Source of the DNA: Variovorax sp. YR216
GTDB lineage: Bacteria; Pseudomonadota; Gammaproteobacteria; Burkholderiales; Burkholderiaceae_C
Assembly: GCF_900107745.1 (NCBI RefSeq)
Contig: NZ_FNRO01000001.1
Coordinates: 186,001-250,000, forward strand
DNA length: 64,000 bases
Direction: 5' to 3'
Shown one piece after another: positions 8,717-17,356 of the stretch. The notes under the pieces are model-generated. The model searched no databases. It was not told the origin of the DNA and saw only the letters and a list, made by a program, of their open reading frames with translations. The stretch's first letter is position 1. Each line of letters opens with the position of its first letter. The position numbers were made by a program, and so were the translations under genes.

Positions 8717-9717
8717 CTTCAAGAATCAAGACCCTCATCGGCGCATTCGCGCTGGCCGCCGCCGGCATCGCGTCGGCGCAGCCGACGACCCTGCTCAACG
8801 TGTCGTATGACGTGGCGCGCGAGTTCTACAAGGACTACAACACGGCCTTCGCGGCTTACTACAAGAAGACCACCGGCAAGGACGTGAAGATCGACCAGTC
8901 GCACGCCGGCTCCAGCGCGCAGGCGCGCTCGGTGGCCGACGGTCTCGATGCCGACGTGGTGACGATGAACACCAGCACCGACATCGATTTCCTCGCCAAC
9001 GCCGGCGTGGTCGCGAAGGACTGGCCCAAGCGCTTCCCGTACAACGCATCGCCGACCACTTCGACCATGCTGTTCCTCACCCGCAACGGCAACCCGAAGG
9101 GCATCAAGGACTGGGATGACCTGGTCAAGCCCGGCGTCCAGGTGGTGATCGTGAACCCGAAGACCGGCGGCAATGGCCGCTATGCGTACCTCGCGGCATG
9201 GGGCTATGTGAAGAAGAAGGGCGGTACCGACGCCCAGGCGGCCGAGTTCGTCGGCAAGCTGTTCAAGAACGTGCCGGTGCTCGCGCGCGGTGGCCGTGAT
9301 GCGACGACTGCGTTCCTGCAGCGCAACATCGGCGACGTGCTGATCACCTTCGAATCGGAAGTGGTCTCGATCGACCGCGAGTTCGGCGCAGGCAAGGTCG
9401 ATGCGGTCTATCCCTCGATCAGCATCCTGGCCGAGAACCCGGTGGCCGTGGTCGAGCGCACGGTCAACAAGCGTGGTTCGGGCGACCTGGCCAAGGCCTA
9501 CCTCGACTACCTCTACTCCGACGAGGCGCAGGAAATCGCGGCCAAGCATGCGCTGCGTCCGCGTTCCGAAGCCGTGCTCAAGAAGCACGCTGCGACCTTC
9601 AAGCCGCTGCAGCTCTTCACGGTGCAGGAGTTGTTCGGCAGCCTGGCGGAAGCGCAGAAGGTGCACTTCAACGACGGCGGGCAGTTCGACAAGATCTATA
9701 CGCCTGGCGCGAAGTAA
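8713..9717 (+). CDS. sbp: Sulfate/thiosulfate-binding periplasmic protein
   Basis: Sbp binds sulfate in the periplasm and hands it to CysTW. The 334-residue precursor has a signal peptide ending ASA-Q (about residue 22). The mature protein starts with TLLNVSYDVAREFYKDYNTA, the family hallmark, and includes HAGSSAQARSV and NPKTGGNGRYAYLAAWGY, which carry sulfate-contacting residues. It overlaps the hydrolase gene by 4 bases and precedes cysT by 85 bases containing a repeat element. CysP (thiosulfate-binding) is the close alternative name. Confidence 0.95.
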   Translation: MTSRIKTLIGAFALAAAGIASAQPTTLLNVSYDVAREFYKDYNTAFAAYYKKTTGKDVKIDQSHAGSSAQARSVADGLDADVVTMNTSTDIDFLANAGVVAKDWPKRFPYNASPTTSTMLFLTRNGNPKGIKDWDDLVKPGVQVVIVNPKTGGNGRYAYLAAWGYVKKKGGTDAQAAEFVGKLFKNVPVLARGGRDATTAFLQRNIGDVLITFESEVVSIDREFGAGKVDAVYPSISILAENPVAVVERTVNKRGSGDLAKAYLDYLYSDEAQEIAAKHALRPRSEAVLKKHAATFKPLQLFTVQELFGSLAEAQKVHFNDGGQFDKIYTPGAK

Positions 9718-9729
9718 TGAGCGCCGCGC

Positions 9730-9800
9730 TGAACCGCTTCGAGCAAGCGAACGCCCCCTCGGGGGGCAGCGATGACACGACAGTGCTGAGCGTGGGGGTC
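9730..9800 (+). repeat. Dispersed GC-rich intergenic repeat, copy 1
   Basis: Between sbp and cysT lies CCCCCTCGGGGGG, a small self-pairing core at about 9749-9761, followed by GCAGCGATG and ending in GAGCGTGGGGG. The layout (pairable C/G runs, then a GCAGCG-type middle, then a G-rich tail) resembles the elements near 31360, 34930 and 61470. It sits inside an operon, so it could act as an mRNA hairpin between sbp and the membrane genes. Confidence 0.55.
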
Positions 9801-9802
9801 CG

Positions 9803-10696
9803 ATGAGCGGCGCGGTTTCCTCGGCGCTGCCGTCTTCGGCGGCGGCGCCTGCGCGCACGGGCGGTATGGGTGTGTCCCGGCGCGTGCTGCCGGGCTTTCA
9901 TCTGACGCTCGGCTATTCGCTGGTGTACCTCGGCCTGATCGTTCTGATTCCGTTGTCGGCGCTGGTCTTCAAGACTTTCGCGCTGACCTGGGATCAGTTC
10001 TGGGTGGCAGTCACCGCGCCGCGCGTGATGGCGTCGTACCGGCTGACCTTCGGCGCGTCGTTCATCGCGGCGCTGGTCAATCTCGTGTTCGGGCTGCTCG
10101 TGGCCTGGGTGCTGGTGCGCTACAAGTTTCCGGGCAAGCGCATCGTCGATGCGCTGGTCGATCTGCCCTTTGCGCTACCGACCGCGGTGGCCGGTATCTC
10201 GCTGACCGCGCTGCTCGCGGGCAACGGCTGGATCGGGCAGTACCTCGAGCCGCTGGGCATCAAGCTCGCGTTCACGCCGGCAGGCGTGGTGATCGCGCTC
10301 ATCTTCATCGGCCTGCCTTTCGTGGTCCGTACGGTGCAGCCGGTGCTCGAAGACACCGAGAAAGAGCTGGAAGAAGCCGCGACCAGCCTCGGTGCGACAC
10401 GCCTGCAGACCTTCACGAAGGTGATCCTGCCGTCGATCATGCCGGCGCTGCTCACCGGCTTTGCAATGGCTTTCGCGCGCGCGATCGGCGAGTACGGCTC
10501 CGTGATCTTCATCGCCGGCAACATGCCGATGATTTCCGAGATCACGCCGCTCATCATCATCGGCAAGCTCGAGCAGTACGACTTCGCGGGTGCCACCGCG
10601 GTGGCGCTGGTCATGCTCGTGATCTCGTTCGTCATGCTGCTGGTCATCAATGGCCTGCAGGCGTGGCAGCGTCGCCGTTCGGGAGCGCCGGTATGA
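9803..10696 (+). CDS. cysT: Sulfate/thiosulfate ABC transporter, permease CysT (CysU)
   Basis: This 297-residue inner-membrane permease pairs with CysW to form the sulfate channel. Six membrane segments run from about residue 35, the family motif [13 protein letters not shown] is at about 117-129, and the EAA loop ([19 protein letters not shown], then ILP) is at about 191-212. Length agrees with E. coli CysU (277 residues) plus a short variable N-terminus. The start at 9803 follows a G-rich stretch that serves as ribosome site. Its stop overlaps the cysW start (ATGA). Confidence 0.94.
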   Translation: MSGAVSSALPSSAAAPARTGGMGVSRRVLPGFHLTLGYSLVYLGLIVLIPLSALVFKTFALTWDQFWVAVTAPRVMASYRLTFGASFIAALVNLVFGLLVAWVLVRYKFPGKRIVDALVDLPFALPTAVAGISLTALLAGNGWIGQYLEPLGIKLAFTPAGVVIALIFIGLPFVVRTVQPVLEDTEKELEEAATSLGATRLQTFTKVILPSIMPALLTGFAMAFARAIGEYGSVIFIAGNMPMISEITPLIIIGKLEQYDFAGATAVALVMLVISFVMLLVINGLQAWQRRRSGAPV

Positions 10697-11592
10697 ACGC
10701 CTCTACGAAGACCGTCCGCCGCGCGCAGGCCGGCACGACCGAATCGCCATGGGTGCGCTGGACGCTGACGGCGATCGCGTTGCTCTTCATGCTGCTGTTC
10801 CTGGTGCTGCCGCTCGCGGCGGTCGCGACCGAGGCGCTGCGCAAGGGCTTCGGCGCCTACTTCGAAGCGCTCAAGGAGCCCGATGCATGGAGCGCGATCC
10901 GCCTGACGCTGTTGACCGCGGCAATCGCGGTGCCGTTGAACCTCGTCTTCGGTATTTGCGCCGCATGGGCGATCGCCAAGTTCGAGTTCCGCGGCAAGGC
11001 GTTCCTGACCACGCTGGTCGACCTGCCGTTCGCCGTGTCGCCGGTGGTCGCGGGCCTGATCTACGTGCTGGTGTTCGGCGCACAGGGCTGGTTCGGGCCG
11101 TGGCTCGCGGAGCACGACATCAAGATCATCTTCGCGGTGCCGGGCATCGTGCTCGCGACGATCTTCGTGACCTTCCCGTTCATCGCGCGTGAGCTGATCC
11201 CGCTGATGCAGGCACAGGGCACCGATGAAGAGCAGGCGGCGATCGTGCTCGGCGCGACCGGCTGGCAGACCTTCTGGCGCGTGACCTTGCCCAACATCAA
11301 GTGGGGCCTGATCTACGGCGTGATCCTCTGCAACGCGCGGGCGATGGGCGAGTTCGGCGCGGTGTCGGTGGTCTCGGGGCACATCCGCGGCCAGACCAAC
11401 ACCATGCCGCTGCACGTCGAGGTGCTCTACAACGAATACCAGTCCGTCGCCGCCTTCGCAGTGGCTTCGCTGCTGGCCATCCTGGCGCTGGTCACGCTGG
11501 TGATCAAGTCCTTCGTCGAGTGGCGTCACGAGCGTGAAATGAAGGCGATTGCCGACCTGCCGCCCGAGCGTCCAACGCCGGCTGCGTCCTGA
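10693..11592 (+). CDS. cysW: Sulfate/thiosulfate ABC transporter, permease CysW
   Basis: CysW is the second permease subunit (299 residues) of the sulfate importer. It shows six membrane segments, the [17 protein letters not shown] motif around residue 110 and an EAA-type loop [19 protein letters not shown] followed by LPN. The ATG at 10693 overlaps the cysT stop by 4 bases; a slightly longer version starting inside cysT is not needed. It is 13 bases before cysA, consistent with balanced subunit production. Confidence 0.94.
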   Translation: MNASTKTVRRAQAGTTESPWVRWTLTAIALLFMLLFLVLPLAAVATEALRKGFGAYFEALKEPDAWSAIRLTLLTAAIAVPLNLVFGICAAWAIAKFEFRGKAFLTTLVDLPFAVSPVVAGLIYVLVFGAQGWFGPWLAEHDIKIIFAVPGIVLATIFVTFPFIARELIPLMQAQGTDEEQAAIVLGATGWQTFWRVTLPNIKWGLIYGVILCNARAMGEFGAVSVVSGHIRGQTNTMPLHVEVLYNEYQSVAAFAVASLLAILALVTLVIKSFVEWRHEREMKAIADLPPERPTPAAS

Positions 11593-11605
11593 AGGAAAGG
11601 AAATC

Positions 11606-12700
11606 ATGAGTATCGAAATCCGCAACGTCAGCAAGCGCTTCGGCGACTTCCATGCCCTGCGCGACGTGAGCCTGGATGTGTCGTCGGGCGAACTGATCGC
11701 GCTGCTCGGTCCCTCGGGCTGCGGCAAGACCACGCTGCTGCGCATCATCGCGGGACTCGAGACCGCAGACACCGGCAGCATCCTGTTCTCGGGCGAGGAC
11801 ACCACGGATGTGCACGTGCGCGAGCGCCAGGTCGGCTTCGTGTTCCAGCACTACGCGCTGTTCCGGCACATGTCTGTGTTCGAGAACGTGGCATTCGGCC
11901 TGCGCGTGAAGCCGCGCAGCCTCCGGCCCAGCGAGGCGCAGATCAAGGCCAAGGTGACCGATCTGCTGAAACTGGTGCAACTCGACTGGCTGGCGGACCG
12001 CTATCCCTCCCAGCTCTCGGGCGGCCAGCGGCAGCGCATTGCGCTGGCGCGTGCGCTCGCGGTGGAGCCGAAGGTGCTGCTGCTCGACGAGCCCTTCGGC
12101 GCGCTCGACGCCAAGGTGCGCAAGGAGCTTCGCCGTTGGCTGCGGCGCCTGCACGACGAACTGCACGTCACCAGCATTTTCGTCACGCACGACCAGGAGG
12201 AGGCGCTTGAAGTCGCCGACCGCGTGGTGCTGATGAACAGCGGCAAGGTGGAGCAAACGGGTTCACCGCAGGACGTGTGGGACCACCCGGCCAGTCCGTT
12301 CGTCTACGGCTTTCTCGGCGATGTGAACCTGTTCCACGGCCGGGCCCACGAGGGCGAAGTGCATGTCGAGGGCTTCCGGATCGATTCGCCCGAGCACCGC
12401 GACCTGCGCGACGGCAAGGCGCTGGCCTATGTGCGCCCGCACGATCTCGATGTCGTGCCGTACAAGCAAGGTATCTCCGGCATCGTGTCGACTTTGTCAC
12501 GAGCGATCGTTGTCGGACCCATCGCGCGCCTGGAACTCGAACCCGTCGAATCGAATCCTGATAATCCGGGCTCCGGAACCATCATCGAGGCGCAACTCCC
12601 TGCGCAACAGTTCCGGGAACTGGGTCTTCGCGAGGGCGACACGGTCGTCGCCACGCCGCGCAAGGCCCGGGTGTTCGTAGAGGACTGGGTATCACCTTGA
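11606..12700 (+). CDS. cysA: Sulfate/thiosulfate ABC transporter, ATP-binding protein
   Basis: CysA drives sulfate import. In this 364-residue protein Walker A is GPSGCGKTT (35-43), the signature is LSGGQ (137-141) and Walker B is VLLLDEP (157-163). A C-terminal regulatory TOBE-like barrel follows from about residue 240. The start at 11606 is set by AAGGAAAGGAAA and gives the family N-terminus [13 protein letters not shown]. It completes sbp-cysT-cysW-cysA. Its stop overlaps the dsbB TTG start (TTGA). Confidence 0.95.
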   Translation: MSIEIRNVSKRFGDFHALRDVSLDVSSGELIALLGPSGCGKTTLLRIIAGLETADTGSILFSGEDTTDVHVRERQVGFVFQHYALFRHMSVFENVAFGLRVKPRSLRPSEAQIKAKVTDLLKLVQLDWLADRYPSQLSGGQRQRIALARALAVEPKVLLLDEPFGALDAKVRKELRRWLRRLHDELHVTSIFVTHDQEEALEVADRVVLMNSGKVEQTGSPQDVWDHPASPFVYGFLGDVNLFHGRAHEGEVHVEGFRIDSPEHRDLRDGKALAYVRPHDLDVVPYKQGISGIVSTLSRAIVVGPIARLELEPVESNPDNPGSGTIIEAQLPAQQFRELGLREGDTVVATPRKARVFVEDWVSP

Positions 12701-13197
12701 TCGATTGGTATTTCGGCGCGCCGCGGCGTGCACTTGCGTTGATCTGTGTCGCATGCGTCGCCATGCTGGCGTTCGGCATGTACTTGCAGCATGTGGTGGG
12801 GCTCGAGCCGTGCCCGATGTGCATCGTTCAGCGCTATGCCCTCGTGCTCGTCGCACTGTTTGCGGGGGGGGCCGCCATGAGCCGACGCAGGGGCCTGCAG
12901 ATCACGGGCTCGCTGCTCGGCCTCGTCATGGCTGTCGGGGGTGCCTACACCGCCGCTCGACAAAGCTGGCTGCAATGGCACCCGCCGGAAGTCGTTTCCT
13001 GCGGCCGTGACATCTACGGAATGATCGAGATGTTCCCGCTGCAGCGCGCGGTCCCGATGATCTTCCGCGGTGCGGGGGACTGCACCAAGATCGACTGGAC
13101 CTTCCTCGGCCTGTCGATCGCGAACTGGTCGTTCCTTGCGTTCAGCGTTTTCGCGGTGTTGCTGCTGGTTCTGGTGTTCCGTCGCGGAACCCGCTGA
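12697..13197 (+). CDS. dsbB: Disulfide bond formation protein B
   Basis: DsbB is a four-helix inner-membrane protein that reoxidises DsbA and passes electrons to ubiquinone. This 166-residue protein shows the first periplasmic cysteine pair as CPMC (39-42) and the second pair as Cys102 and Cys129, with four hydrophobic segments. The likely start is TTG at 12697, overlapping the cysA stop; the next ATG (12760) would cut into the first membrane helix. Being last in the sulfate operon is unusual and suggests co-expression with cysteine supply. The TTG start carries some uncertainty. Confidence 0.92.
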   Translation: MIDWYFGAPRRALALICVACVAMLAFGMYLQHVVGLEPCPMCIVQRYALVLVALFAGGAAMSRRRGLQITGSLLGLVMAVGGAYTAARQSWLQWHPPEVVSCGRDIYGMIEMFPLQRAVPMIFRGAGDCTKIDWTFLGLSIANWSFLAFSVFAVLLLVLVFRRGTR

Positions 13198-13297
13198 TTT
13201 CGGCGCTTCGGTTTCCAGCTCCAGGCAAGAGTTTTCGCCTGAGTGGTCCGACGTTCCCTCGTGTTCCTGGGGCAGGGCGCAAGGCGCAGGGCGGTAA

Positions 13298-13313
13298 ATT
13301 TGACCTGTCAAAT
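13298..13313. promoter_or_regulatory. 16-bp perfect dyad upstream of the AraC-type gene
   Basis: ATTTGAC, CT, GTCAAAT forms a perfect 7-2-7 inverted repeat in an AT-rich patch about 135 bases before the AraC-type start. The rest of the 13198-13448 gap shows no gene. Such symmetry fits an operator for a dimeric regulator. Its partner is unknown, because AraC proteins usually prefer direct repeats. Confidence 0.5.
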
Positions 13314-13448
13314 AACACGCTCTGGCAAGTCCCTCGTCTCCCCACGATTCCATCGCAGCTCGTCATGCCGAAGCATGGCTTGAGCTTTGCTTCCCTCGGG
13401 TCGCTTTGATGGCTGATGGGCTGCCAGGCCAGCCCCCGCTGTCACCTC

Positions 13449-14504
13449 ATGAACATCAACGCCACGGGCGAGGTTTACCTCCCGTTCGCGCATCCCGTCT
13501 ACATCCGAAGCGTCCTTGACTGCCTGAACAGCCGCGGCGTGCGGCCCTCGGCCGTCCTCGAGCGGGCCGGCCTCGCCTGGCACGATCTGCACGACGAAAA
13601 GCAGATGGTCGACTTCGCGGTCTTTCGCCGCTTTGTCGCACATGCGATCGAGGCCAGCGGTGAGCCCGCGCTGGGCTTGATGGCAGGATCGATGCTCCAG
13701 CCGTATCACAGCCCCGTCGGCATCGCCGTCGTGAGCAGCGAAACGCTGGGCAAGGGCCTTCAGTTTCTCAGCCGTCATTCCAGGTTGATCTTCGGAAGCC
13801 TGGAGTTCCATCTCGAAACCGGTCCGAGGCTGAGCACGCTGAGGGTCAGACCGACGCGCCCGCTGTTCGAAACGCTCGTCTTCGTGATGCAGTCGATCGT
13901 CGGTGCATATTGCCGCCTGTTGGAAGCAATCCTGGGTCGCCCGGCGGATGAGCTCGCGGTGGGGCTTCCGTATTCCCATCCCTCCGGCAACGACGTGCCG
14001 TGCTTGCGCTACGTGCGAAAGGCGGTGTTCGAGCAAGAGCACCTGACGCTCCAGCTGCCATCCGAATTGCTCGATCTGCCTTGTGCCTCGGCCGATGCCA
14101 AGGTATTTCTCGACGCCGCGCAGGCCTGTCAGAGGCTGGAGTCGGAAATGCGGCATGGCGGCTTCGTCCAGCGCGTGCGCACGGCGTTGCTCGACCGGCT
14201 GATGACCAATCCCGATGTCGCCGAACTGGCGTCCTGCCTGGGGATCTCTGCCCGCACGCTGGTGCGCAGGCTCGGCGAGGTCGGCGCGACGTTCTCTGAC
14301 ATCAAGGACGACCTGCGCAAGACGCATGCGGCCTGGTATCTGCAGCACACGGAGCTGCCGGTCGAATCGATCGCCTCGCAACTCGGCTATGCGGACCCCG
14401 CCAGCTTCGGGCGCAAGTTCAAGAGCTGGTATCAGGTCGCGCCGAGCAAGATGCGGCAGGCATTGCGCGGCGGACTGGAGTGGAGCGGGGCGGCCGCTCG
14501 ATAG
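13449..14504 (+). CDS. AraC-family transcriptional regulator
   Basis: This 351-residue regulator has an N-terminal arabinose-binding-like/OruR-type sensor region and a C-terminal AraC DNA-binding domain (about residues 245-345). The first helix-turn-helix includes PDVAELASCLGISARTLVRR. The second ends with the family pattern IASQLGYADPASFGRKFKSW. It is probably a ligand-responsive activator of a catabolic gene not obvious here. ATG at 13449 (MNINATGEVY) was chosen over an in-frame ATG at 13416; neither has a strong ribosome site. It converges on the short LysR-type gene with 44 bases between stops. Confidence 0.87.
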   Translation: MNINATGEVYLPFAHPVYIRSVLDCLNSRGVRPSAVLERAGLAWHDLHDEKQMVDFAVFRRFVAHAIEASGEPALGLMAGSMLQPYHSPVGIAVVSSETLGKGLQFLSRHSRLIFGSLEFHLETGPRLSTLRVRPTRPLFETLVFVMQSIVGAYCRLLEAILGRPADELAVGLPYSHPSGNDVPCLRYVRKAVFEQEHLTLQLPSELLDLPCASADAKVFLDAAQACQRLESEMRHGGFVQRVRTALLDRLMTNPDVAELASCLGISARTLVRRLGEVGATFSDIKDDLRKTHAAWYLQHTELPVESIASQLGYADPASFGRKFKSWYQVAPSKMRQALRGGLEWSGAAAR

Positions 14505-14548
14505 GGAAATCGAACGGCGGCGAAGGGCCGCACGTCCTGACATCGGCC

Positions 14549-14923
14549 CTAGGTCGCGGCCGGCTCCATGGAAGACGACGCAGCCGTGCGGCTGTCTTTT
14601 CGATCTCGCGACGATTCCTTCTTGGTCGTCGCAACGAATTTGATCGTCTCGTTCACATGCGAGACGAATTCAAGACACCGCTCCCGCAATGCAGCGCCGC
14701 GGCCAGTCAATTCCACCTTGCGCGTCGTGCGTTGGATCAATGGCGTTTCCAGCATCGATTCAAGCCGTGCAATGCTGCGACTGACGCTCGATTTGTGGAT
14801 TTTCAATGCGTCGGCGGCCAGTGAAAAACTGGCGAGCGAGGCCACGTATGCAAAGACGCGGAGATCATTCAGATCGATCAATTCATCCGCGGTATGAATG
14901 GACAGGATATTGTTGTTCGGCAT
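14549..14923 (-). CDS. LysR-type DNA-binding domain protein without effector domain
   Basis: This 124-residue protein contains only the LysR winged helix-turn-helix (about residues 17-76; FSLAADALKIHKSSVSRSIA, then LESMLETPLIQRTTRKVELT) and part of the linker helix. It ends in a charged and Ser/Ala-rich tail. Normal LysR regulators have about 300 residues; here only 44 bases separate the stop from the AraC-type gene, so no effector domain remains downstream. It is either a functional small regulator or a truncated remnant. The intact HTH and reading frame favour function. It follows the porin gene on the same strand, beyond a terminator. Confidence 0.7.
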   Translation of the reverse strand: MPNNNILSIHTADELIDLNDLRVFAYVASLASFSLAADALKIHKSSVSRSIARLESMLETPLIQRTTRKVELTGRGAALRERCLEFVSHVNETIKFVATTKKESSRDRKDSRTAASSSMEPAAT

Positions 14924-14974
14924 TTCAAAAACTCCCTGGCCGGACTTTCTTATTGGAGATTTGCCGGCAATGCG

Positions 14975-15007
14975 AAAAAGGCCGCCCGGCTTTCGCCGGG
15001 ACAGCCT
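14975..15007 (-). terminator. Terminator after the porin gene
   Basis: Read on the minus strand, CCCGGC-GAAA-GCCGGG forms the inner stem, AAGGC/GCCTT extends it, and a run of five T follows. It lies 35 bases after the porin stop (15042) and before the short LysR-type gene (14923). A GAAA tetraloop and T tract make it a convincing intrinsic terminator. Confidence 0.9.
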
Positions 15008-15041
15008 TCAGGTTCACACCTGTTTCGAGACGGTAATCCGA

Positions 15042-16337
15042 TCAGAAGGTGTGGCGGATGCCGATGTCGTAGCCAGTCGACGTCTTCGGCGTCAGGGCAG
15101 CAGCTTCGGCGGTGCTGAAGGTGGGCTTGTACTGCGTGACGAAGTTGGGTCCACCCACGGTCAGGCCTGCACCGTCCTTGTTGCTGATGCGCGCCACCGA
15201 CGCGTACAACGCAGTGCGCTTCGACAGGTTGTGCACGTAGCCGATCGCAAACTTGTTGGCCTTCGGATCCGGGTTGGACACGAGCGGGTTGGCGATCGGA
15301 TCGAAAGCTGCGCCCGGGTTAACCAGCGCCGCGGGTTCGTCGAGGTCGTACTTGACCGACGAGTAGGACACGCGGATGAGACCCGCACCGACCGGCACGG
15401 TCGCGCCGACCAGCCAACCCTTCACCGAGGGTTCGTTGAACGAGCGGAAGCCGTTGATCGGGTCGGTGATGTCGACGATCGGGTTGCTGTCCGACACCTT
15501 GTACTTGGCCTGCGAGTACTCGCCGAACAGCTTGACGGGACCGAAGTCGTACGAAGCGCCGAGGTTCCAGGTGTTGACCTTGCTGGTCAGGCCGTCATAG
15601 AAGTCGTCACCCACGGTGGACGAGCCGTACGAAGCTGCAACATCCAGAGGTCCGGTTGCATAGCCGAAGCGCCCGCCGACGTAGCCCCCGGTGCGCGAGT
15701 TGTTGAGCTCGTGGGGGGTGGCATCGCCGGGGCTGTACTTGGCTTGCTCGTGGAACGAGTACATCAGCTGGCCGTAGAAACCACCAAGATTCGGAGGCAG
15801 GAAGTAGCCCACCGAGTTGCTGGCGCGGTCATAGTTCGTGTTGCCCTTGTATCCGTTGTTGGCCGAGTAGACCAGGCTGGTGCCCACGCCGTTGGTGCCG
15901 AAGGGATCGAACACGGTGTCGTTCCAATACGTAGGGGTGTAGTCGCGGCCGAGGCGGACTTCACCGAACGGGCCCGACAGGCTTACCGTCGTGCGACGAT
16001 TGAAGAGCATGCCATCCTTGCCGGCGGTGCCTTGGTCATTGCCAAGGCCGGCTTCCAGCCAGAAGCTGGCAGCCATGCCACCGCCCAGATCTTCCGTACC
16101 ACGGAAGCCCAGACGGCTGGCGTTGTAGCCGGAATTGCCCAGTCCCGTGCGGCTGGTCGTCACGTGACCGACGTTGAGATATTCGGGGTTGGTCAGGGTG
16201 GGGAAGTTCTTGTCTTCCGCCTTGTTCGAATAGCCGCTGATCGAGGCATCCAGGACGCCGAATAGTGTGACAGACGATTGAGCCGAGGCGGTGCCGATGG
16301 CGGCCAGAGCGGCCAGGGCGACCAGAGTTTTTTTCAT
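15042..16337 (-). CDS. Gram-negative general porin
   Basis: This 431-residue outer-membrane porin of the betaproteobacterial OmpC-like family forms a 16-strand trimeric channel for small solutes. The signal peptide ends ASA-Q (residue 19), the mature start SSVTLFGVLDASI is the family hallmark, and the chain ends in GIRHTF with the C-terminal Phe needed for BAM assembly. Betaproteobacterial porins are often about 330-390 residues, so this one has longer loops, Asn/Asp/Pro-rich in the second half. GGAG precedes the ATG. Its substrate is unknown; upstream dyads suggest specific regulation. Confidence 0.92.
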   Translation of the reverse strand: MKKTLVALAALAAIGTASAQSSVTLFGVLDASISGYSNKAEDKNFPTLTNPEYLNVGHVTTSRTGLGNSGYNASRLGFRGTEDLGGGMAASFWLEAGLGNDQGTAGKDGMLFNRRTTVSLSGPFGEVRLGRDYTPTYWNDTVFDPFGTNGVGTSLVYSANNGYKGNTNYDRASNSVGYFLPPNLGGFYGQLMYSFHEQAKYSPGDATPHELNNSRTGGYVGGRFGYATGPLDVAASYGSSTVGDDFYDGLTSKVNTWNLGASYDFGPVKLFGEYSQAKYKVSDSNPIVDITDPINGFRSFNEPSVKGWLVGATVPVGAGLIRVSYSSVKYDLDEPAALVNPGAAFDPIANPLVSNPDPKANKFAIGYVHNLSKRTALYASVARISNKDGAGLTVGGPNFVTQYKPTFSTAEAAALTPKTSTGYDIGIRHTF

Positions 16338-16439
16338 TGCAAATTACTCCAAGGTTAAACATAGGGCACCGGTTTTCACCGGGCCCGGCCAACCTCCTTT
16401 TGGGAAGTTGGTGTGATTCCATCAGAGCGATTTGCGAAT

Positions 16440-16590
16440 GGCTGGCGCGATCCTGCTGAATTGCGCCACGATCCTGCAGGATCGACGCGCCTAATTAAGT
16501 GACGCGTTGTGGGATTGCGACAGGGTTGTCCAATAGAGCCGGATTCAACTGTCTATTTGCGCAATCGCATTGTTGCGAAATTGCGCAATG
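16440..16590 (-). promoter_or_regulatory. Porin upstream region with repeated palindromes
   Basis: The gap 16338-16599 carries no gene but dense symmetry. CGATCCTGCAGGATCG (16469-16484) is a perfect 16-bp palindrome, and its half CGATCCTGC also occurs at 16448-16456, 21 bases earlier. The 8-bp palindrome TTGCGCAA occurs at 16557-16564 and again at 16581-16588, exactly 24 bases apart. These look like binding sites for one or two dimeric regulators of the porin promoter. The regulator is not identified. Confidence 0.55.
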
Positions 16591-16599
16591 CGCGAGTCG

Positions 16600-17292
16600 T
16601 CAAAGCGGCAGCGTGTCGAACGCCGCATAGGCTGTTGCCAGCCAGGTCTTCACGCGCTGGCGTTCCAGCAGGCCGAGCGCACGCGGGCCTTCGCGGTCGT
16701 TGACAGCTTTCCAGAAGCTGGTGTTGTGCGCATCGATCTTCCGCATGCTCGCTTCATGCAGGCGTGGCAGGGTCACCACGCGCGCGCCGTGCGCGGTCGC
16801 CTTGGCCAGCGATTGCGATCCAAGCAGCATGCCGAAGTCGCTGCCGCGGCCGTAGTTCTGCACCACGATGTAGTTGGGCCGGTTGCCGAAGGTGTCGATC
16901 AGGACGCCGAGCAGGTCGGTGGAGTCCTTGCCATCGTCGAGTACATGCCAGAAGTTCACCGACACGCCCAGTTCGGCGAAGACGTCGAAAAGGTCCGACT
17001 CCTTGATCCAGCGCGCAAGCGGCGCCAGCGTCTGGGCGGCGAGGTCCACGATGACGTTCTGCTGCGGGTTGTGCTCGAAGCCGTTCACCACGGTGTCGAG
17101 ACCCTCGAAGCTGTCCACCACCACCTGCGACGCAAAGCCTTCGTAGAAGCGGGTGAAGGAGCTGTGCGAGCGATCGGTGTCGAAGCCCACGAAAGGCCGG
17201 CTGTGATCGATGAAATACTGCGCCAGCACGCGCGCTGTCACCGATTTGCCGACACCGCCCTTTTCACCGCCGATGAAGTTGAGGGAGCTCAT
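16600..17292 (-). CDS. Orphan ParA/MinD-like P-loop ATPase
   Basis: This 230-residue SIMIBI-class ATPase has a deviant Walker A GEKGGVGKS (9-17) with the signature Lys11, switch-type Asp residues in GFDTDRSHSS (36-45) and Walker B VIVDLAAQT (80-88). ParA and MinD proteins position DNA or protein cargo by ATP-driven dimer cycling. No parB gene or centromere-like repeat array is next to it, so it is an orphan. Similar stand-alone proteins have been annotated as mobilisation or nucleotide-binding proteins. It precedes the porin on the same strand. AGGAA precedes the ATG. The cargo is unknown. Confidence 0.8.
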   Translation of the reverse strand: MSSLNFIGGEKGGVGKSVTARVLAQYFIDHSRPFVGFDTDRSHSSFTRFYEGFASQVVVDSFEGLDTVVNGFEHNPQQNVIVDLAAQTLAPLARWIKESDLFDVFAELGVSVNFWHVLDDGKDSTDLLGVLIDTFGNRPNYIVVQNYGRGSDFGMLLGSQSLAKATAHGARVVTLPRLHEASMRKIDAHNTSFWKAVNDREGPRALGLLERQRVKTWLATAYAAFDTLPL

Positions 17293-17356
17293 GAAGGTTC
17301 CTGCAGAGTGGGAATGGATGAGTGCGAAGCATTCTATGGGCCAGCCCCGCGTGGCT

